Source: Lacticaseibacillus pabuli (GTDB lineage Bacteria; Bacillota; Bacilli; Lactobacillales; Lactobacillaceae). From it: a stretch of DNA of 64,000 nucleotides. The notes beneath the pieces were generated by a model. That model was not told the DNA's origin and made no database searches. It worked only from the letters and a program-made list of their open reading frames with translations. Where the stretch lies: the NCBI RefSeq assembly GCF_028736235.1, contig NZ_CP117884.1, forward strand, positions 744,001 to 808,000, written 5' to 3'. Positions 51,148-60,213 of the stretch are shown one piece after another (position 1 is the stretch's first letter; the number at the start of each line of letters is the position of its first letter). The position numbers were made by a program, and so were the translations under genes.

Positions 51148-52596
51148 ATGGCTGATAAAGCAAAGCAGCTGCGATGGTACAACGTCGCACTTATCGCTTT
51201 CGTCGCCGTCTGGGGCCTTGGGAACGTCGTCAATAACTACGCCCAGCAAGGTCTCTCGGTCGTCACGTCGTGGATCTTAATTATGATCTTCTACTTCGTG
51301 CCGTACACACTCATTGTTGGTCAACTTGGTTCCACGTTTAAGGACGCGAACGGTGGGGTTTCGTCATGGGTTAAAGCAACCTCGACGAGACGTCTGGCGT
51401 TCTTCGCCGCGTGGACCTACTGGGTTGTCCACGTGCCATACTTGGCGCAGAAGCCGCAGGGGATTCTGATTTCACTCAGTTGGTTGTTCAAGGGCAACGG
51501 TAACTTTGTGAATGAAGTCCCCGCAATGACCGTCTCAATTATTTGTCTGGTCCTGTTCCTCGCCTTTCTGTGGGTATCCTCTCGCGGGCTCGCAACCTTG
51601 AACCGGATCGGTAGTGTTGCCGGCACGGCGATGTTCATTATGTCCATTTTGTTCATCATCCTTGCCGTCTCCGCACCCTTCATTACCAAGGATGCCGTGA
51701 TTGCGACACCAGATATGGGTAAGATTAGTACTTACTTACCAAAGTGGAACTTCAACTACTTCACGACCATTTCCATGTTGGTCTTTGCGGTTGGGGGTTC
51801 AGAAAAGATTTCGCCATACGTTAACAAAACTAAGAATGCTTCCCGCGAGTTTCCAATGGGCATGTTCGTCCTGGCCGGCATGGTGGCGCTTTGTGCCATC
51901 CTCGGGTCATTCGGGATGGGGATGCTGTTCAACTCGAAGGGTATTCCGCAAGATTTGATGGCCAATGGGGCGTACGAAGCCTTTGCTAAGCTTGGCGGTT
52001 ACTTCCACGTCGGCAACGTCTTTGTGATTCTGTACTCGATTGCACAAGCGATGGCACAGATTTCTGCCCTTGCATTCTCGATTGACGCCCCTCTGAAGAT
52101 TATGTTGGGTGACGCTGATCCAGAGTTTATTCCTAAGAAGTTGGCCAAGGTCAACAAGAAGGGCACCCCAATCAATGGTTACTACCTGACTGGTATCCTG
52201 GTCAGCATCCTGATCATCGTGCCTGCACTGGGTATCGGCAGCATGAACGAGCTTTACAAGTGGCTCCTGAACCTGAACTCCATCGTGATGCCAATGCGTT
52301 ACCTCTGGGTCTTCTTCGCCTTCATCATGCTCAGTCGGCACATGGACAAGTTCAAGTCCGACTACATGTTTGTTAAGAACAAGACGACCGGGATTATCAT
52401 TGGTGCTTGGTGTTTCCTTTTCACCGCCTTTGCCTGCATCCTGGGCATGGTGCCCAAGGTCGACTTCTCAGCCGACCCAAGCGCTTGGTGGTTCCAGTTA
52501 ACCCTGAACATTGTGACCCCAATCATCTTCGTTGTGCTGGGCTTGATCCTGCCTATGATTGCCCGTCATGATAATAAAAAGGCCATGATGAACTAA
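51148..52596 (+). CDS. APC-family amino acid permease
   Basis: Membrane transporter of 482 aa with about 12 hydrophobic segments, of the amino acid-polyamine-organocation superfamily (glutamate/GABA-type subset). The start of helix 1 has VWGLGNVVNNYAQQG, and GGSEKISPYVNKTKNASREFP is the conserved cytosolic loop after helix 6. The substrate (probably an amino acid or amine) is not known. AAGGAGGAG precedes the ATG. It is monocistronic. Confidence 0.9.
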   Translation: MADKAKQLRWYNVALIAFVAVWGLGNVVNNYAQQGLSVVTSWILIMIFYFVPYTLIVGQLGSTFKDANGGVSSWVKATSTRRLAFFAAWTYWVVHVPYLAQKPQGILISLSWLFKGNGNFVNEVPAMTVSIICLVLFLAFLWVSSRGLATLNRIGSVAGTAMFIMSILFIILAVSAPFITKDAVIATPDMGKISTYLPKWNFNYFTTISMLVFAVGGSEKISPYVNKTKNASREFPMGMFVLAGMVALCAILGSFGMGMLFNSKGIPQDLMANGAYEAFAKLGGYFHVGNVFVILYSIAQAMAQISALAFSIDAPLKIMLGDADPEFIPKKLAKVNKKGTPINGYYLTGILVSILIIVPALGIGSMNELYKWLLNLNSIVMPMRYLWVFFAFIMLSRHMDKFKSDYMFVKNKTTGIIIGAWCFLFTAFACILGMVPKVDFSADPSAWWFQLTLNIVTPIIFVVLGLILPMIARHDNKKAMMN

Positions 52597-52636
52597 GATA
52601 ATTAGCGGCATGAAATAATTTTATCAATACAGAAAA

Positions 52637-52661
52637 CGGCCCGTCTGCGCGACGGGCTTTT
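52637..52661 (+). terminator. Terminator after the permease
   Basis: GCCCGTC-TGCGC-GACGGGC then TTTTCTG. Confidence 0.85.
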
Positions 52662-52782
52662 CTGTTACTTCCAGATATTGCAGATATGCAACGGACAGGC
52701 CTGTTAAACGGCAGCTTATTATTGTAAAATCATACCGTTATTGTTGAAATTATCATATTGGCGATACTCTGGAGGAGTTTCA

Positions 52783-54402
52783 ATGAAGAGAACAAAGTTA
52801 CTCATCACCGCAGCACTTGCGGTTGGGATGACGTTGGGCAGTCTCAACGTACTCAACGTTCGTGCTGATAACGGGGATGCGAGCGCAAATGCGGTCTCGA
52901 CGATCACAAATGCCAGTCCAATCCAAGCCGTTTCAGGCGAGGTTCAGGTGGCTGCAGACTCGGCACAAATCGTGTCGAGCTATCAGTCCGGTGCCAGTGT
53001 GGTCCGCACACTGACGAAGGGCAGCACCCTGGCGTACACCGGTGTTACCCAGTACAATGGCCAGACTTGGTACCAAGTTGGTTCTGACCAGTGGATTAAT
53101 GCCGCTGGGTTGAGCCAGGTTGGCAACACAACACCAACACCTGCCAAGCCAGCAGCGAAGCCTGCGACCAAGGCACCTGTTGCCAAGCCAGCCGTTAAGA
53201 AACCAGTTGCTAAGCCGGCTGCACCTAAGTACCAGACTTACCGGACAACCGTTTACGTTGCCTACGTGCCTGGCTATGGCGTTCGCACCGCCTCAAAACC
53301 TGGCGCTGCGACAACTGGCAAGATGCTCAAGAATGGTTCCGCGTGGAAGACCTTTGCGGCAACGTCCGTTAATGGCACGATGTGGTACGAACTGGGCACC
53401 AACGTCTGGGTCCCATCAACTTACATGAGCCGGACGACATCGTACGCATCAACCAACCACGGGACTAACGTGAAACGCAATGTTATCCGTGTTGGTAGCA
53501 AGGGCGCTTACGTCTTTAACAACGCGCTGGGTACAACCGGCAAGCGGCTGAAGGCGGGAACTTACTGGAAATACTTTGCACAAAAGGTAGCCGGTAACAA
53601 GATGTGGTACGAAGTGAGTGCTAACCAGTGGGTGCACTCCGCTGCTGTCTCAGAAGCTGTGCCTTACCAGAACCCAAGCAACTTGTTCCAGGTTTCTTAC
53701 AGCAAGATCAAGCCAGCCGGCCAGGTCGGTTACAACCTGGGCTACAACTACGAAGGCGTTAAGACCTGGCTTGTTCTGGGTCGCCTCGGTATGTCGCAAC
53801 ACCGCGCGAACATGACCGGTGCCGCCGTTAACGCGGTTGCCCGTTTCCAGCGCAGCCACGGCTTACGTGCAACGGGTGTCGTTGACGTGAACACTTGGGT
53901 CAAGATGGGCTTTAAGAAGGCGGAATGGTACAACATCGACGCCTACACCCAGCCATTGCGTGCGCAGTGGTATAACACCCGCAGCGAGCACATCGAAGCC
54001 ATGATTAAGGCTGCCTACCAATATGTCGGCAAGCCATACATCGTCGGTGCGTCATCCAGCCCATACTACGGTACGGATTGTTCCGGTTTGGTGACACAAG
54101 CCCTTTACGCAGCTGGCATTAGCCCACTGCCTGTGTCCTCAATCCAGCACGCCCACCCAGGTAACGAATGGAACTGCCGGCCACTGGCTGCTAGCGGCCG
54201 CTTCAAGACCGTTTCCTACGCCAACCGTCAGCGCGGCGACCTGATCTTTTACACGAACCCATCTGATGGTCGTGTCTGGCACGTTGCCATCTACCTTGGC
54301 GGCAACCGTGTCATCGAATCCTGGCCACCACGTGTGATGGTTGCGTCCCTGAAGAATGGCCAACGCAGCTACATCACCCGTGTCGCTCGGGTTTTTAACT
54401 AA
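52783..54402 (+). CDS. Secreted NlpC/P60 peptidoglycan hydrolase
   Basis: Exported cell-wall endopeptidase of 539 aa. Signal peptide at ~1-30 (ALAVGMTLGSL ... VRA). Three SH3-like repeats with conserved W (QTWYQVGSDQWINA, MWYELGTNVWVPST, MWYEVSANQWVHSA) are separated by an Ala/Pro/Lys-rich linker (~115-155). A peptidoglycan-binding helix domain (~330-380) and the NlpC/P60 catalytic domain (~420-535) follow, with Cys in YYGTDCSGLV and His in VWHVAIYLG. Likely cleaves D-Glu-diaminopimelate/Lys bonds during growth. TGGAGGAG precedes ATG 52783. Confidence 0.92.
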   Translation: MKRTKLLITAALAVGMTLGSLNVLNVRADNGDASANAVSTITNASPIQAVSGEVQVAADSAQIVSSYQSGASVVRTLTKGSTLAYTGVTQYNGQTWYQVGSDQWINAAGLSQVGNTTPTPAKPAAKPATKAPVAKPAVKKPVAKPAAPKYQTYRTTVYVAYVPGYGVRTASKPGAATTGKMLKNGSAWKTFAATSVNGTMWYELGTNVWVPSTYMSRTTSYASTNHGTNVKRNVIRVGSKGAYVFNNALGTTGKRLKAGTYWKYFAQKVAGNKMWYEVSANQWVHSAAVSEAVPYQNPSNLFQVSYSKIKPAGQVGYNLGYNYEGVKTWLVLGRLGMSQHRANMTGAAVNAVARFQRSHGLRATGVVDVNTWVKMGFKKAEWYNIDAYTQPLRAQWYNTRSEHIEAMIKAAYQYVGKPYIVGASSSPYYGTDCSGLVTQALYAAGISPLPVSSIQHAHPGNEWNCRPLAASGRFKTVSYANRQRGDLIFYTNPSDGRVWHVAIYLGGNRVIESWPPRVMVASLKNGQRSYITRVARVFN

Positions 54403-54418
54403 AGCAATTACACTAATA

Positions 54419-54457
54419 ACGGCCCGTTTCCTCGTTGAGGGGAGACGGGCCGTTATT
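54419..54457 (+). terminator. Terminator after the NlpC/P60 gene
   Basis: AACGGCCCGTTTCC and GGAGACGGGCCGTT around TCGTTGAGG, then ATTTT. Confidence 0.88.
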
Positions 54458-54570
54458 TTCGACGGAACTTGTCCGCTAATGTGCGGATTGAATGTATTCG
54501 CTTTCTTGAAAGCGCTAAACGTGCTATCCTTAGTTTGTTCAAATATTAACTGGTGAGATGGAGGCAGTTT

Positions 54571-55491
54571 ATGCGTAACATTAACTTAGGAAATTCAGGA
54601 CTCAGTGCGTCTGCCGTTGGACTGGGCCTCATGCGAATTGACAGCCTGGACCACGAGCATGCCGTCGCATTGATCGAAAGTGCACATGATAGTGGCATCA
54701 ACTTCTTTGACAACGCGGATATTTACGCAGGCGGCAAGTCTGAAGAAATCTTCGGTGCCGCACTGAAGGATGCTAGTTTCAATCGCGATGACGTGTTGGT
54801 ACAGACCAAGGTCGGCATCAAACCTGGCAAGCGGTACGACTTTTCCAAGGAATACATTATCTCGGCATTAAACGCCAGTCTGAAGCGTCTTGGTGTTGAT
54901 TACGTCGACACGCTCCTGCTGCACCGGCCAGATGCTTTGATGGAACCAGACGAGGTTGCCGAGGCCTTCCTGCAGCTGCAGAACGAGGGTAAGGTTCGCC
55001 AGTTTGGGGTTTCCAACTGCAACCCGATGCAGGTTGAGTTGCTCCAGCAGGCTGTACCGATGCACTTGGTTGCCAACCAGCTCCAGCTTTCTTTGAAGCA
55101 CACGGGGATGGTTGATTTCGGGATTCACACGAACATGTTTGATGACCGTTCTGTGAACCACGATGGTGAAGTGCTCGAATTCAGTCGCTTGCACAAGATG
55201 ACCATTCAGGCATGGAGCCCATTCCAGTACGGGATGTTTGCCGGGGTCTTCATCGGTAACGAGAAGTTCCCTAAGCTGAACGCCAAGCTGGAAGAGCTCG
55301 CTGACAAGTACAACACCAACGTCAATGCCATTGCGGCCGCTTGGATTTTGCGCATCCCTGGTGAAAACCAAGTGATTGCAGGAACGACCAAGGCCACGCG
55401 GATTGCGCAAGTTGCTGCTGCGGGCGACATTAAGCTCGATGGCCAGGACTGGTACGACCTGTACTTTGCTGCTGGCAACGATCTGCCTTAA
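54571..55491 (+). CDS. Aldo/keto reductase
   Basis: NADPH-dependent (beta/alpha)8 oxidoreductase of 306 aa. The catalytic set is visible: Asp and Tyr in FFDNADIYAGGKSE (D ~49, Y ~54), Lys in VLVQTKVGI, and His in TLLLHRPDAL; the C-terminal cofactor site is VIAGTTKATRI. YdhF-like member; the carbonyl substrate is unknown. ATG 54571 has GATGGAGG upstream, six to seven bases before the ATG; an in-frame start at 54553 lies before it. Converges with gltX. Confidence 0.93.
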   Translation: MRNINLGNSGLSASAVGLGLMRIDSLDHEHAVALIESAHDSGINFFDNADIYAGGKSEEIFGAALKDASFNRDDVLVQTKVGIKPGKRYDFSKEYIISALNASLKRLGVDYVDTLLLHRPDALMEPDEVAEAFLQLQNEGKVRQFGVSNCNPMQVELLQQAVPMHLVANQLQLSLKHTGMVDFGIHTNMFDDRSVNHDGEVLEFSRLHKMTIQAWSPFQYGMFAGVFIGNEKFPKLNAKLEELADKYNTNVNAIAAAWILRIPGENQVIAGTTKATRIAQVAAAGDIKLDGQDWYDLYFAAGNDLP

Positions 55492-55511
55492 TCTAGATGA
55501 TCAGCGTATCA

Positions 55512-55543
55512 AAAAAGCGCGCCTCCGCGGAGACGCGCTTTTC
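55512..55543. terminator. Bidirectional terminator
   Basis: AAAAGCGCGCCTCC and GGAGACGCGCTTTT around GC, between the aldo/keto reductase and gltX. Confidence 0.88.
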
Positions 55544-55558
55544 TAGTATCTGGGAAAA

Positions 55559-57049
55559 TTAGTACTTCATTTCACCCATGACATAATCCATGTTGGCAAG
55601 AACCTGCTTGCGGCCAATCAGTTCCAGAACTTCTGGCAGCTGTGGACCGTGCATGATGCGGGTCGTGGCGATCCGGATAGGCATGTAGAGCTTGCGGCCC
55701 TTAGCTCCCGTTTCGTCACGCACTTCATTCGTCGCATTCTTGATGTTGGCAGCGGTGAATGGGGTGATGGTCTGCATCTTCTTGTAGAAGGCGTCGATGA
55801 CTGGCCTTGCCTGGTCATCGCCAAGCTCTGTGCGGTCGTCGTCGGTCAATTCAGCAGGCTTGCTGAAGAAGAGGTCGGCTTCGTCCACAATCTGCGCGGT
55901 GTAGGACATTTCGCGCTTGTAAAGGTTGGTAATCTGACGGGCCCATTCAATCGTCTTGAAATCAGGGTCCTTTTCAATCTTACCCGCACGAATGAGGTTA
56001 TCCAGAGCAAGCCCAGCGATTTCACTCTCATCGCCGTTCTTGACGTACTGGTTGTTCACCCATTCGAGCTTCTTTTGGTCAAACTTGGCTGGGCTCTTGC
56101 TCAGACGAGTTGGGTCGAATTGCTTGATGAACTGCTTCTTAGTGAAGATTTCACCTTCACCGACTGGTGACCAGCCGAGCAAGGTAATGAAGTTGAACAT
56201 CGCTTGTGGCAAGTAACCGAGTTCCTTGTACTGTTCGATGAACTGCAAGATGGTTTCGTCACGCTTGGACAGCTTCTTACCGGTCTCGGTGTTGATGATC
56301 AGCGTCATGTGGCCGAAGACAGGTGGTTCCCAGCCAAATGCTTCGTAAATGGCCAGTTGCTTTGGGGTGTTGGCGATATGGTCATCACCACGCAGTACGT
56401 GGCTGATTTCCATCATGTGGTCGTCAACAACAACCGCAAAGTTGTAAGTTGGCATGCCATCGCGCTTTTGAATGACAAAGTCGCCACCGATAGAATCGGA
56501 GTCGATGGAAATGTCACCCTTAACGATGTCGTTCCATTCGTACTTGTGGTCGGCAGGAATGTGGAAACGGATGACAGGTTCGAGACCCTTAGCCTTAGCT
56601 GCAGCAATTGCGGCAGCCTTTTCGTCGTCATTCATGCCCTCATATTCGTAAACGTAGTGAGGCATTTCATGGTTGGCCTTCTGCTGTTCACGCTCTGCTT
56701 CCAGTTCGTCTTCGGTCTTGTAAGATTCGTAGGCGTAACCTTCGTCAACAAGTTTTTGAATGAGTGGGGTGTAAATGGCCTTACGTTCTGACTGACGGTA
56801 AGGGCCGAAGTCGCCACCCTTGTCAGGACCTTCATCCCAGTCAATGCCGAGCCAGTGCAAGTTGTCTTCCTGGCTCTTTTCACCATCTGCCACGTTACGT
56901 TTCGTGTCAGTGTCCTCGATACGGAGAACCAAGGTGCCATTGTTATGGCGTGCAAATAAGTAGTTGAATAGGGCCGTACGGGCGTTCCCGATGTGCAGGT
57001 GTCCGGTTGGGCTTGGTGCGTAGCGTACGCGAATTGGTCGATCTGCCAA
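55559..57049 (-). CDS. gltX: Glutamate--tRNA ligase
   Basis: Class I aminoacyl-tRNA synthetase of 496 aa charging tRNA-Glu (and tRNA-Gln in the indirect pathway). The HIGH-type motif is [12 protein letters not shown] (residues ~14-25) and the KMSKS-type motif KKLSKRDE at ~257-264. Full length. TAGGAGG precedes ATG 57049. In most Firmicutes gltX follows radA-yacL on the same strand; here it is on the opposite strand with three genes in between. Confidence 0.96.
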   Translation of the reverse strand: MADRPIRVRYAPSPTGHLHIGNARTALFNYLFARHNNGTLVLRIEDTDTKRNVADGEKSQEDNLHWLGIDWDEGPDKGGDFGPYRQSERKAIYTPLIQKLVDEGYAYESYKTEDELEAEREQQKANHEMPHYVYEYEGMNDDEKAAAIAAAKAKGLEPVIRFHIPADHKYEWNDIVKGDISIDSDSIGGDFVIQKRDGMPTYNFAVVVDDHMMEISHVLRGDDHIANTPKQLAIYEAFGWEPPVFGHMTLIINTETGKKLSKRDETILQFIEQYKELGYLPQAMFNFITLLGWSPVGEGEIFTKKQFIKQFDPTRLSKSPAKFDQKKLEWVNNQYVKNGDESEIAGLALDNLIRAGKIEKDPDFKTIEWARQITNLYKREMSYTAQIVDEADLFFSKPAELTDDDRTELGDDQARPVIDAFYKKMQTITPFTAANIKNATNEVRDETGAKGRKLYMPIRIATTRIMHGPQLPEVLELIGRKQVLANMDYVMGEMKY

Positions 57050-57217
57050 TGTTTCTGCCTCCTAGGTAAAGTTAACAATACATGCTTCATCTTAACACAA
57101 ACCTACCTATGTAAAAATGCTAGCTGTGGCCAATTCTAGGCATCTGTCCAAAAATAATGAAATTAATTGGTTTTGATAATTCACAGCGTTACAATATCGC
57201 AATACGGAGGAATTATT

Positions 57218-57574
57218 ATGGGTAAAAAGGAAAACAAGTTGACGATTGCTGATATGTCAGAGACTTTGTTGGATAAGCTAAGCCAAGCATATGCGGGTTC
57301 ATATGCACAGGCCCATCCTGATATGCGCCAGGAATTTTTGAAGCAGGCCACGCGTTTGCAGGCACATTCAGATGACAGTGATGTCTACTACCAAGTTAAG
57401 TATGATTTACGTCATATTGTGGTTGATTTACTGGTGGATGGTGGTGTGAAGCCCCTTGACCCATCCTTACAACCACTGGGTGATTATGTTACGAAGCTTG
57501 ATAATGGCTCGCTAGGTCGTGCTGCCGGTGGGTGGGCAGCGATGTTACCGGTCTGGTTTGGCGGGATGCACTAG
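57218..57574 (+). CDS. Small helical protein, bacteriocin-immunity-like (EntA_Immun type), copy A
   Basis: Soluble protein of 118 aa, predicted all-helical. The segment LSQAYAGSYAQAHPDMRQEF resembles the helix pattern of enterocin-A-type immunity proteins, and it shares AYAG.Y.Q..P, FLK, GGVK.LDPSL..LGD and GGW with the next gene. Function by weak similarity only; no bacteriocin gene lies nearby. ATG 57218 has ACGGAGG upstream; the frame opens earlier at 57167. Tandem with its paralog (27-bp gap). Confidence 0.5.
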   Translation: MGKKENKLTIADMSETLLDKLSQAYAGSYAQAHPDMRQEFLKQATRLQAHSDDSDVYYQVKYDLRHIVVDLLVDGGVKPLDPSLQPLGDYVTKLDNGSLGRAAGGWAAMLPVWFGGMH

Positions 57575-57601
57575 GGTTGAGTTTGATTTGGAGGAATTAA
57601 A

Positions 57602-57928
57602 ATGGCGGCAGAACATTTAACAGATGCAGAAAAAGCACAAAAGCTCATGGATTTGATGAGCAAAGCCTATGCAGGACCATACGTGCAGGGTCAGCCTAAG
57701 CTCAAGCAGGATTTCCTTAAATGGGGTAAGCAACTTGAGGCTAAGCCGGAGAAGGTCAACGAGGTTTCACTTCAGCTACGGACGACATTACTTGATATGA
57801 CGCTGGTAGGTGGGGTTAAGTCGTTGGATCCATCCCTAGAAGATTTGGGTGACGCTATGATGCAGCTGGCACCGGCTAAGATTGGCCAACTTGGTGGTTG
57901 GTCGACAATGTTCTACCCAAGTAAGTAA
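57602..57928 (+). CDS. Small helical protein, bacteriocin-immunity-like (EntA_Immun type), copy B
   Basis: Soluble helical protein of 108 aa, paralog of the preceding gene, sharing KAYAGPYVQGQPKLKQDFLK and GGVKSLDPSLEDLGD. Not recognised beyond the immunity-protein-like pattern. TTGGAGGAA precedes ATG 57602. A weak T-rich hairpin at ~57953-57975 may end the pair. The gene-free tRNA region follows. Confidence 0.5.
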   Translation: MAAEHLTDAEKAQKLMDLMSKAYAGPYVQGQPKLKQDFLKWGKQLEAKPEKVNEVSLQLRTTLLDMTLVGGVKSLDPSLEDLGDAMMQLAPAKIGQLGGWSTMFYPSK

Positions 57929-58014
57929 CTGACCGTTATTCTCGACAGTGCTTGCCTTAGATAGCTAGGCTTTTTCATGATGTCTCTATTATTTAATTAT
58001 TAATACTAGACAAA

Positions 58015-58061
58015 CGCCCCTGCAGCAGGTAATATGTACTCATGCCTTTGATGCAGGGGCG
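58015..58061. repeat. Inverted repeat before the tRNA pair
   Basis: CGCCCCTGCA (58015-58024) and TGCAGGGGCG (58052-58061): perfect 10-bp arms with a 27-base loop, ending 7 bases before tRNA-Glu. No T tract follows, so it is not an obvious terminator. Confidence 0.55.
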
Positions 58062-58067
58062 AGTTAT

Positions 58068-58139
58068 GGCCCGTTGGTCAAGTGGTTAAGACACCGCCCT
58101 TTCACGGCGGTAACATGGGTCCGAATCCCGTACGGGTCA
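58068..58139 (+). tRNA. tRNA-Glu (anticodon TTC)
   Basis: Acceptor GGCCCGT pairs with ACGGGTC; anticodon stem CCGCC/GGCGG with loop CTTTCAC gives anticodon TTC; T arm GGTCCGAATCCC is standard. CCA is not encoded. 72 bases. Confidence 0.93.
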
Positions 58140-58148
58140 GTTTAATAT

Positions 58149-58221
58149 GGAGGATTAGCTCAGTTGGGAGAGCGTCTGCCTTACAAGCAGAGGGTCACAG
58201 GTTCGAGCCCTGTATCCTCCA
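58149..58221 (+). tRNA. tRNA-Val (anticodon TAC)
   Basis: Acceptor GGAGGAT/ATCCTCC; anticodon stem TCTGC/GCAGA with loop CTTACAA gives TAC; T arm AGGTTCGAGCCC standard. 73 bases, no encoded CCA. Nine bases after tRNA-Glu, so one transcript. Confidence 0.93.
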
Positions 58222-58229
58222 TCTCAGTA

Positions 58230-58263
58230 GCGTCACACGAGAAATCGGGTGATGCTTTTTTTT
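58230..58263 (+). terminator. Terminator of the tRNA operon
   Basis: GCGTCACACGA-GAAA-TCGGGTGATGC then T8. Confidence 0.9.
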
Positions 58264-58268
58264 GCAAT

Positions 58269-58507
58269 TTTCCTTAACGAATGATGAGTCAGTTAACGGG
58301 CGACTTTGCGAAGCAAAGCTCGCGCGTTTACTGACTCACATGAGTTTAGGAAAATGCAGTCAGTCGATGCGAACGCATCGTCTGACCCACCGTAGCCTTC
58401 AACCACCAAGTACACTAGAAGTCGTTGCGAAGCAAAACTCGCGCGTTTACTGTTTCAAGCGAACTTAGCGAAATGCAGTCATTAAATGCGCAAGCGTTTT
58501 ATGACTT
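58269..58507. repeat. Two related hairpin-rich repeat units
   Basis: Unit 1 (58269-58386): an outer stem TTTTCCTTAA/TTTAGGAAAA, an inner hairpin 58285-58337 (GAGTCAGT...ACTGACTC arms with loop GAA between GC-rich segments), and GTCAGTCGATGC/GCATCGTCTGAC. Unit 2 (58421-58507) repeats GCGAAGCAAA.CTCGCGCGTTTACTG and ATGCAGTC with a GTCATTAAATGC-GCAA-type hairpin. The CAGTCAG...CTGAC arms also resemble the third hairpin of the element at 30576-30780. Role unknown. Confidence 0.7.
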
Positions 58508-58687
58508 CCATGTCCTTAATCTTTTCAACATCGAGCCAACCCAGACGATCCCCCAAGGACCGCCTATTTTAATATCAATAGCCAGCACAATCTCTCTTAC
58601 TTTTTGGCCAAACAATAGATTTAAAGTACCGCCCATCAATTTGATGTGTTGTCGATTCCTAACCAAACCCGCCATATTGGGTCGCAA
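58499..58687 (-). CDS. Doubtful 62-aa ORF, unrecognised
   Basis: Minus-strand frame of 62 aa including VREIVLAIDIKIGGPWGIVW; no clear ribosome site and no family. It begins inside an AT-rich gap and ends in hairpin repeat unit 2. It could be a gene remnant or chance. Listed for completeness. Confidence 0.15.
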   Translation of the reverse strand: MRPNMAGLVRNRQHIKLMGGTLNLLFGQKVREIVLAIDIKIGGPWGIVWVGSMLKRLRTWKS

Positions 58688-58897
58688 TTTTAATTTACAG
58701 GCGATAAGACCTATAATTTAAGTGGGCGCGATTAAGGATGCCGCAATCCGCTGGTGTTCTTGATAACAATTGTAAAATTACTGATGATTGGTCATTCAGT
58801 AGATAAGATTTATATTGATATTCTCGTGAGCCTTGTGAGTCCGCAATTAGTTGCGACAGATATGCAAAACCGCCTCATCCAATAAAAACACATTCTG

Positions 58898-58916
58898 TTA
58901 CAATTTGACATGTAAC
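58898..58916 (+). promoter_or_regulatory. Inverted repeat around the opuA promoter
   Basis: GTTACA-N7-TGTAAC brackets TTGACA (58905-58910), the best -35 hexamer before opuA; the -10 is unclear. Operator form. Confidence 0.4.
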
Positions 58917-59013
58917 GTTAACTGTGTAAAAATATTTAATATCGTTTTTTCACGATGTCAAACAGCTGATAATTTATCAAGGCTTTTGGATAGATACTGA
59001 ACAAGGAGGACAC

Positions 59014-60213
59014 ATGGAGAAGATAAGAGTAGAAAACCTTACTAAAATCTTTAATGGCCACGTTAAGCAAGTACGTGAACTACTCGCGGCCGGGGAGAGC
59101 AAGCAAGAGATCCTGTCACGCACTGGGGCAACGGTTGGTGTGAACAACGCGAACTTCAGCGTCGAGGACGGCGAAATTTTCGTAATCATGGGTCTGTCAG
59201 GCTCAGGTAAATCAACATTAATTCGAATGATTAACCGTTTAATCGAACCAACGAGTGGCAGTGTTTACCTCGATGGTAAGGACATTGCAAAATTAAATAA
59301 GACCGAGCTACGTCAGGTGCGTCGTCAGCAGCTGAGCATGGTGTTCCAGAACTTCGCGCTGTTCCCGCAGCGGACCGTGCTTGATAATGCGTCTTACGGC
59401 CTCGAAATTCAGGGCGTCGGCGTATCTGAACGTCACGAGAAGGCCATGAAGGCACTGAATCGTGTCGGTCTTAAGGGTTACGAGGAACAGTATCCTAGTC
59501 AGTTATCTGGTGGGATGCAGCAGCGTGTTGGGCTTGCCCGTGCGCTGGCTAACGACGCTGATGTGCTCCTGATGGACGAAGCGTTCTCGGCACTTGACCC
59601 CTTGAACCGTAAAGACATGCAGGATGAACTTCTCGAACTGCAAGAAGAATTGCACAAGACCATCATCTTCATCAGTCATGATTTGAACGAAGCGCTCCGT
59701 ATTGGGAACCACATCATGATTATGCGTGATGGGGACATCATCCAAACCGGGACGCCTGAAGATATTCTGACTGAACCGGCAGACGATTATGTTGAACGCT
59801 TTATCGAGGACGTCGATCGTTCCAAGGTCATCACGGCAGGTTCTGTCATGATTCGGCCATACACGGTCAACATCGACCGCGACGGGCCACGTGTTGCTTT
59901 GCGTCGGATGCAGCATAACGAAGTGTCAACGCTCATGGTCGTGGACAACCAGCGTCAGCTGATTGGCTTGATTGATGCGCGGGATACGATTGCGCTCATC
60001 CAGAATGATAAGGAACACAAGGTACAGCGTCTCGACTCGATTGTTCAAAAGAACGTGGCCACGACCACGGCAAACACGTCTCTCAATAAGTTGATGGAAC
60101 AATTCGCCCAAACTTCAATGCCAGTTGCTGTGCTTGACGATGACAAACGCCTCAAGGGAATTGTCATTCGTGGGGCTGTGCTCGCCGCAATGGCAGGAAC
60201 GGAGGCTGAATAA
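59014..60213 (+). CDS. opuAA: Glycine betaine/proline ABC transporter ATPase (OpuAA/ProV type)
   Basis: Cytosolic ATPase of 399 aa energising osmoprotectant uptake. Walker A GLSGSGKST (~56-64), ABC signature LSGGMQQRVGLARAL, Walker B LLMDEAFSALDP. Two C-terminal CBS domains (~275-395) are present, the osmotic/ionic-strength sensors of OpuA-type transporters. ACAAGGAGG precedes the ATG. First gene of opuAA-opuAB-opuAC; the second gene overlaps its stop by one base. Confidence 0.95.
   Translation: MEKIRVENLTKIFNGHVKQVRELLAAGESKQEILSRTGATVGVNNANFSVEDGEIFVIMGLSGSGKSTLIRMINRLIEPTSGSVYLDGKDIAKLNKTELRQVRRQQLSMVFQNFALFPQRTVLDNASYGLEIQGVGVSERHEKAMKALNRVGLKGYEEQYPSQLSGGMQQRVGLARALANDADVLLMDEAFSALDPLNRKDMQDELLELQEELHKTIIFISHDLNEALRIGNHIMIMRDGDIIQTGTPEDILTEPADDYVERFIEDVDRSKVITAGSVMIRPYTVNIDRDGPRVALRRMQHNEVSTLMVVDNQRQLIGLIDARDTIALIQNDKEHKVQRLDSIVQKNVATTTANTSLNKLMEQFAQTSMPVAVLDDDKRLKGIVIRGAVLAAMAGTEAE

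Larger units (their letters stand above)
58264..59013. other. 750-bp gene-poor stretch after the tRNA genes
   Basis: Contains two related hairpin-rich repeat units (58269-58386 and 58421-58507), a short unrecognised minus-strand frame (58499-58687), and the promoter region of opuA. AT-richer than the rest of the window. No intact gene. Confidence 0.6.
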
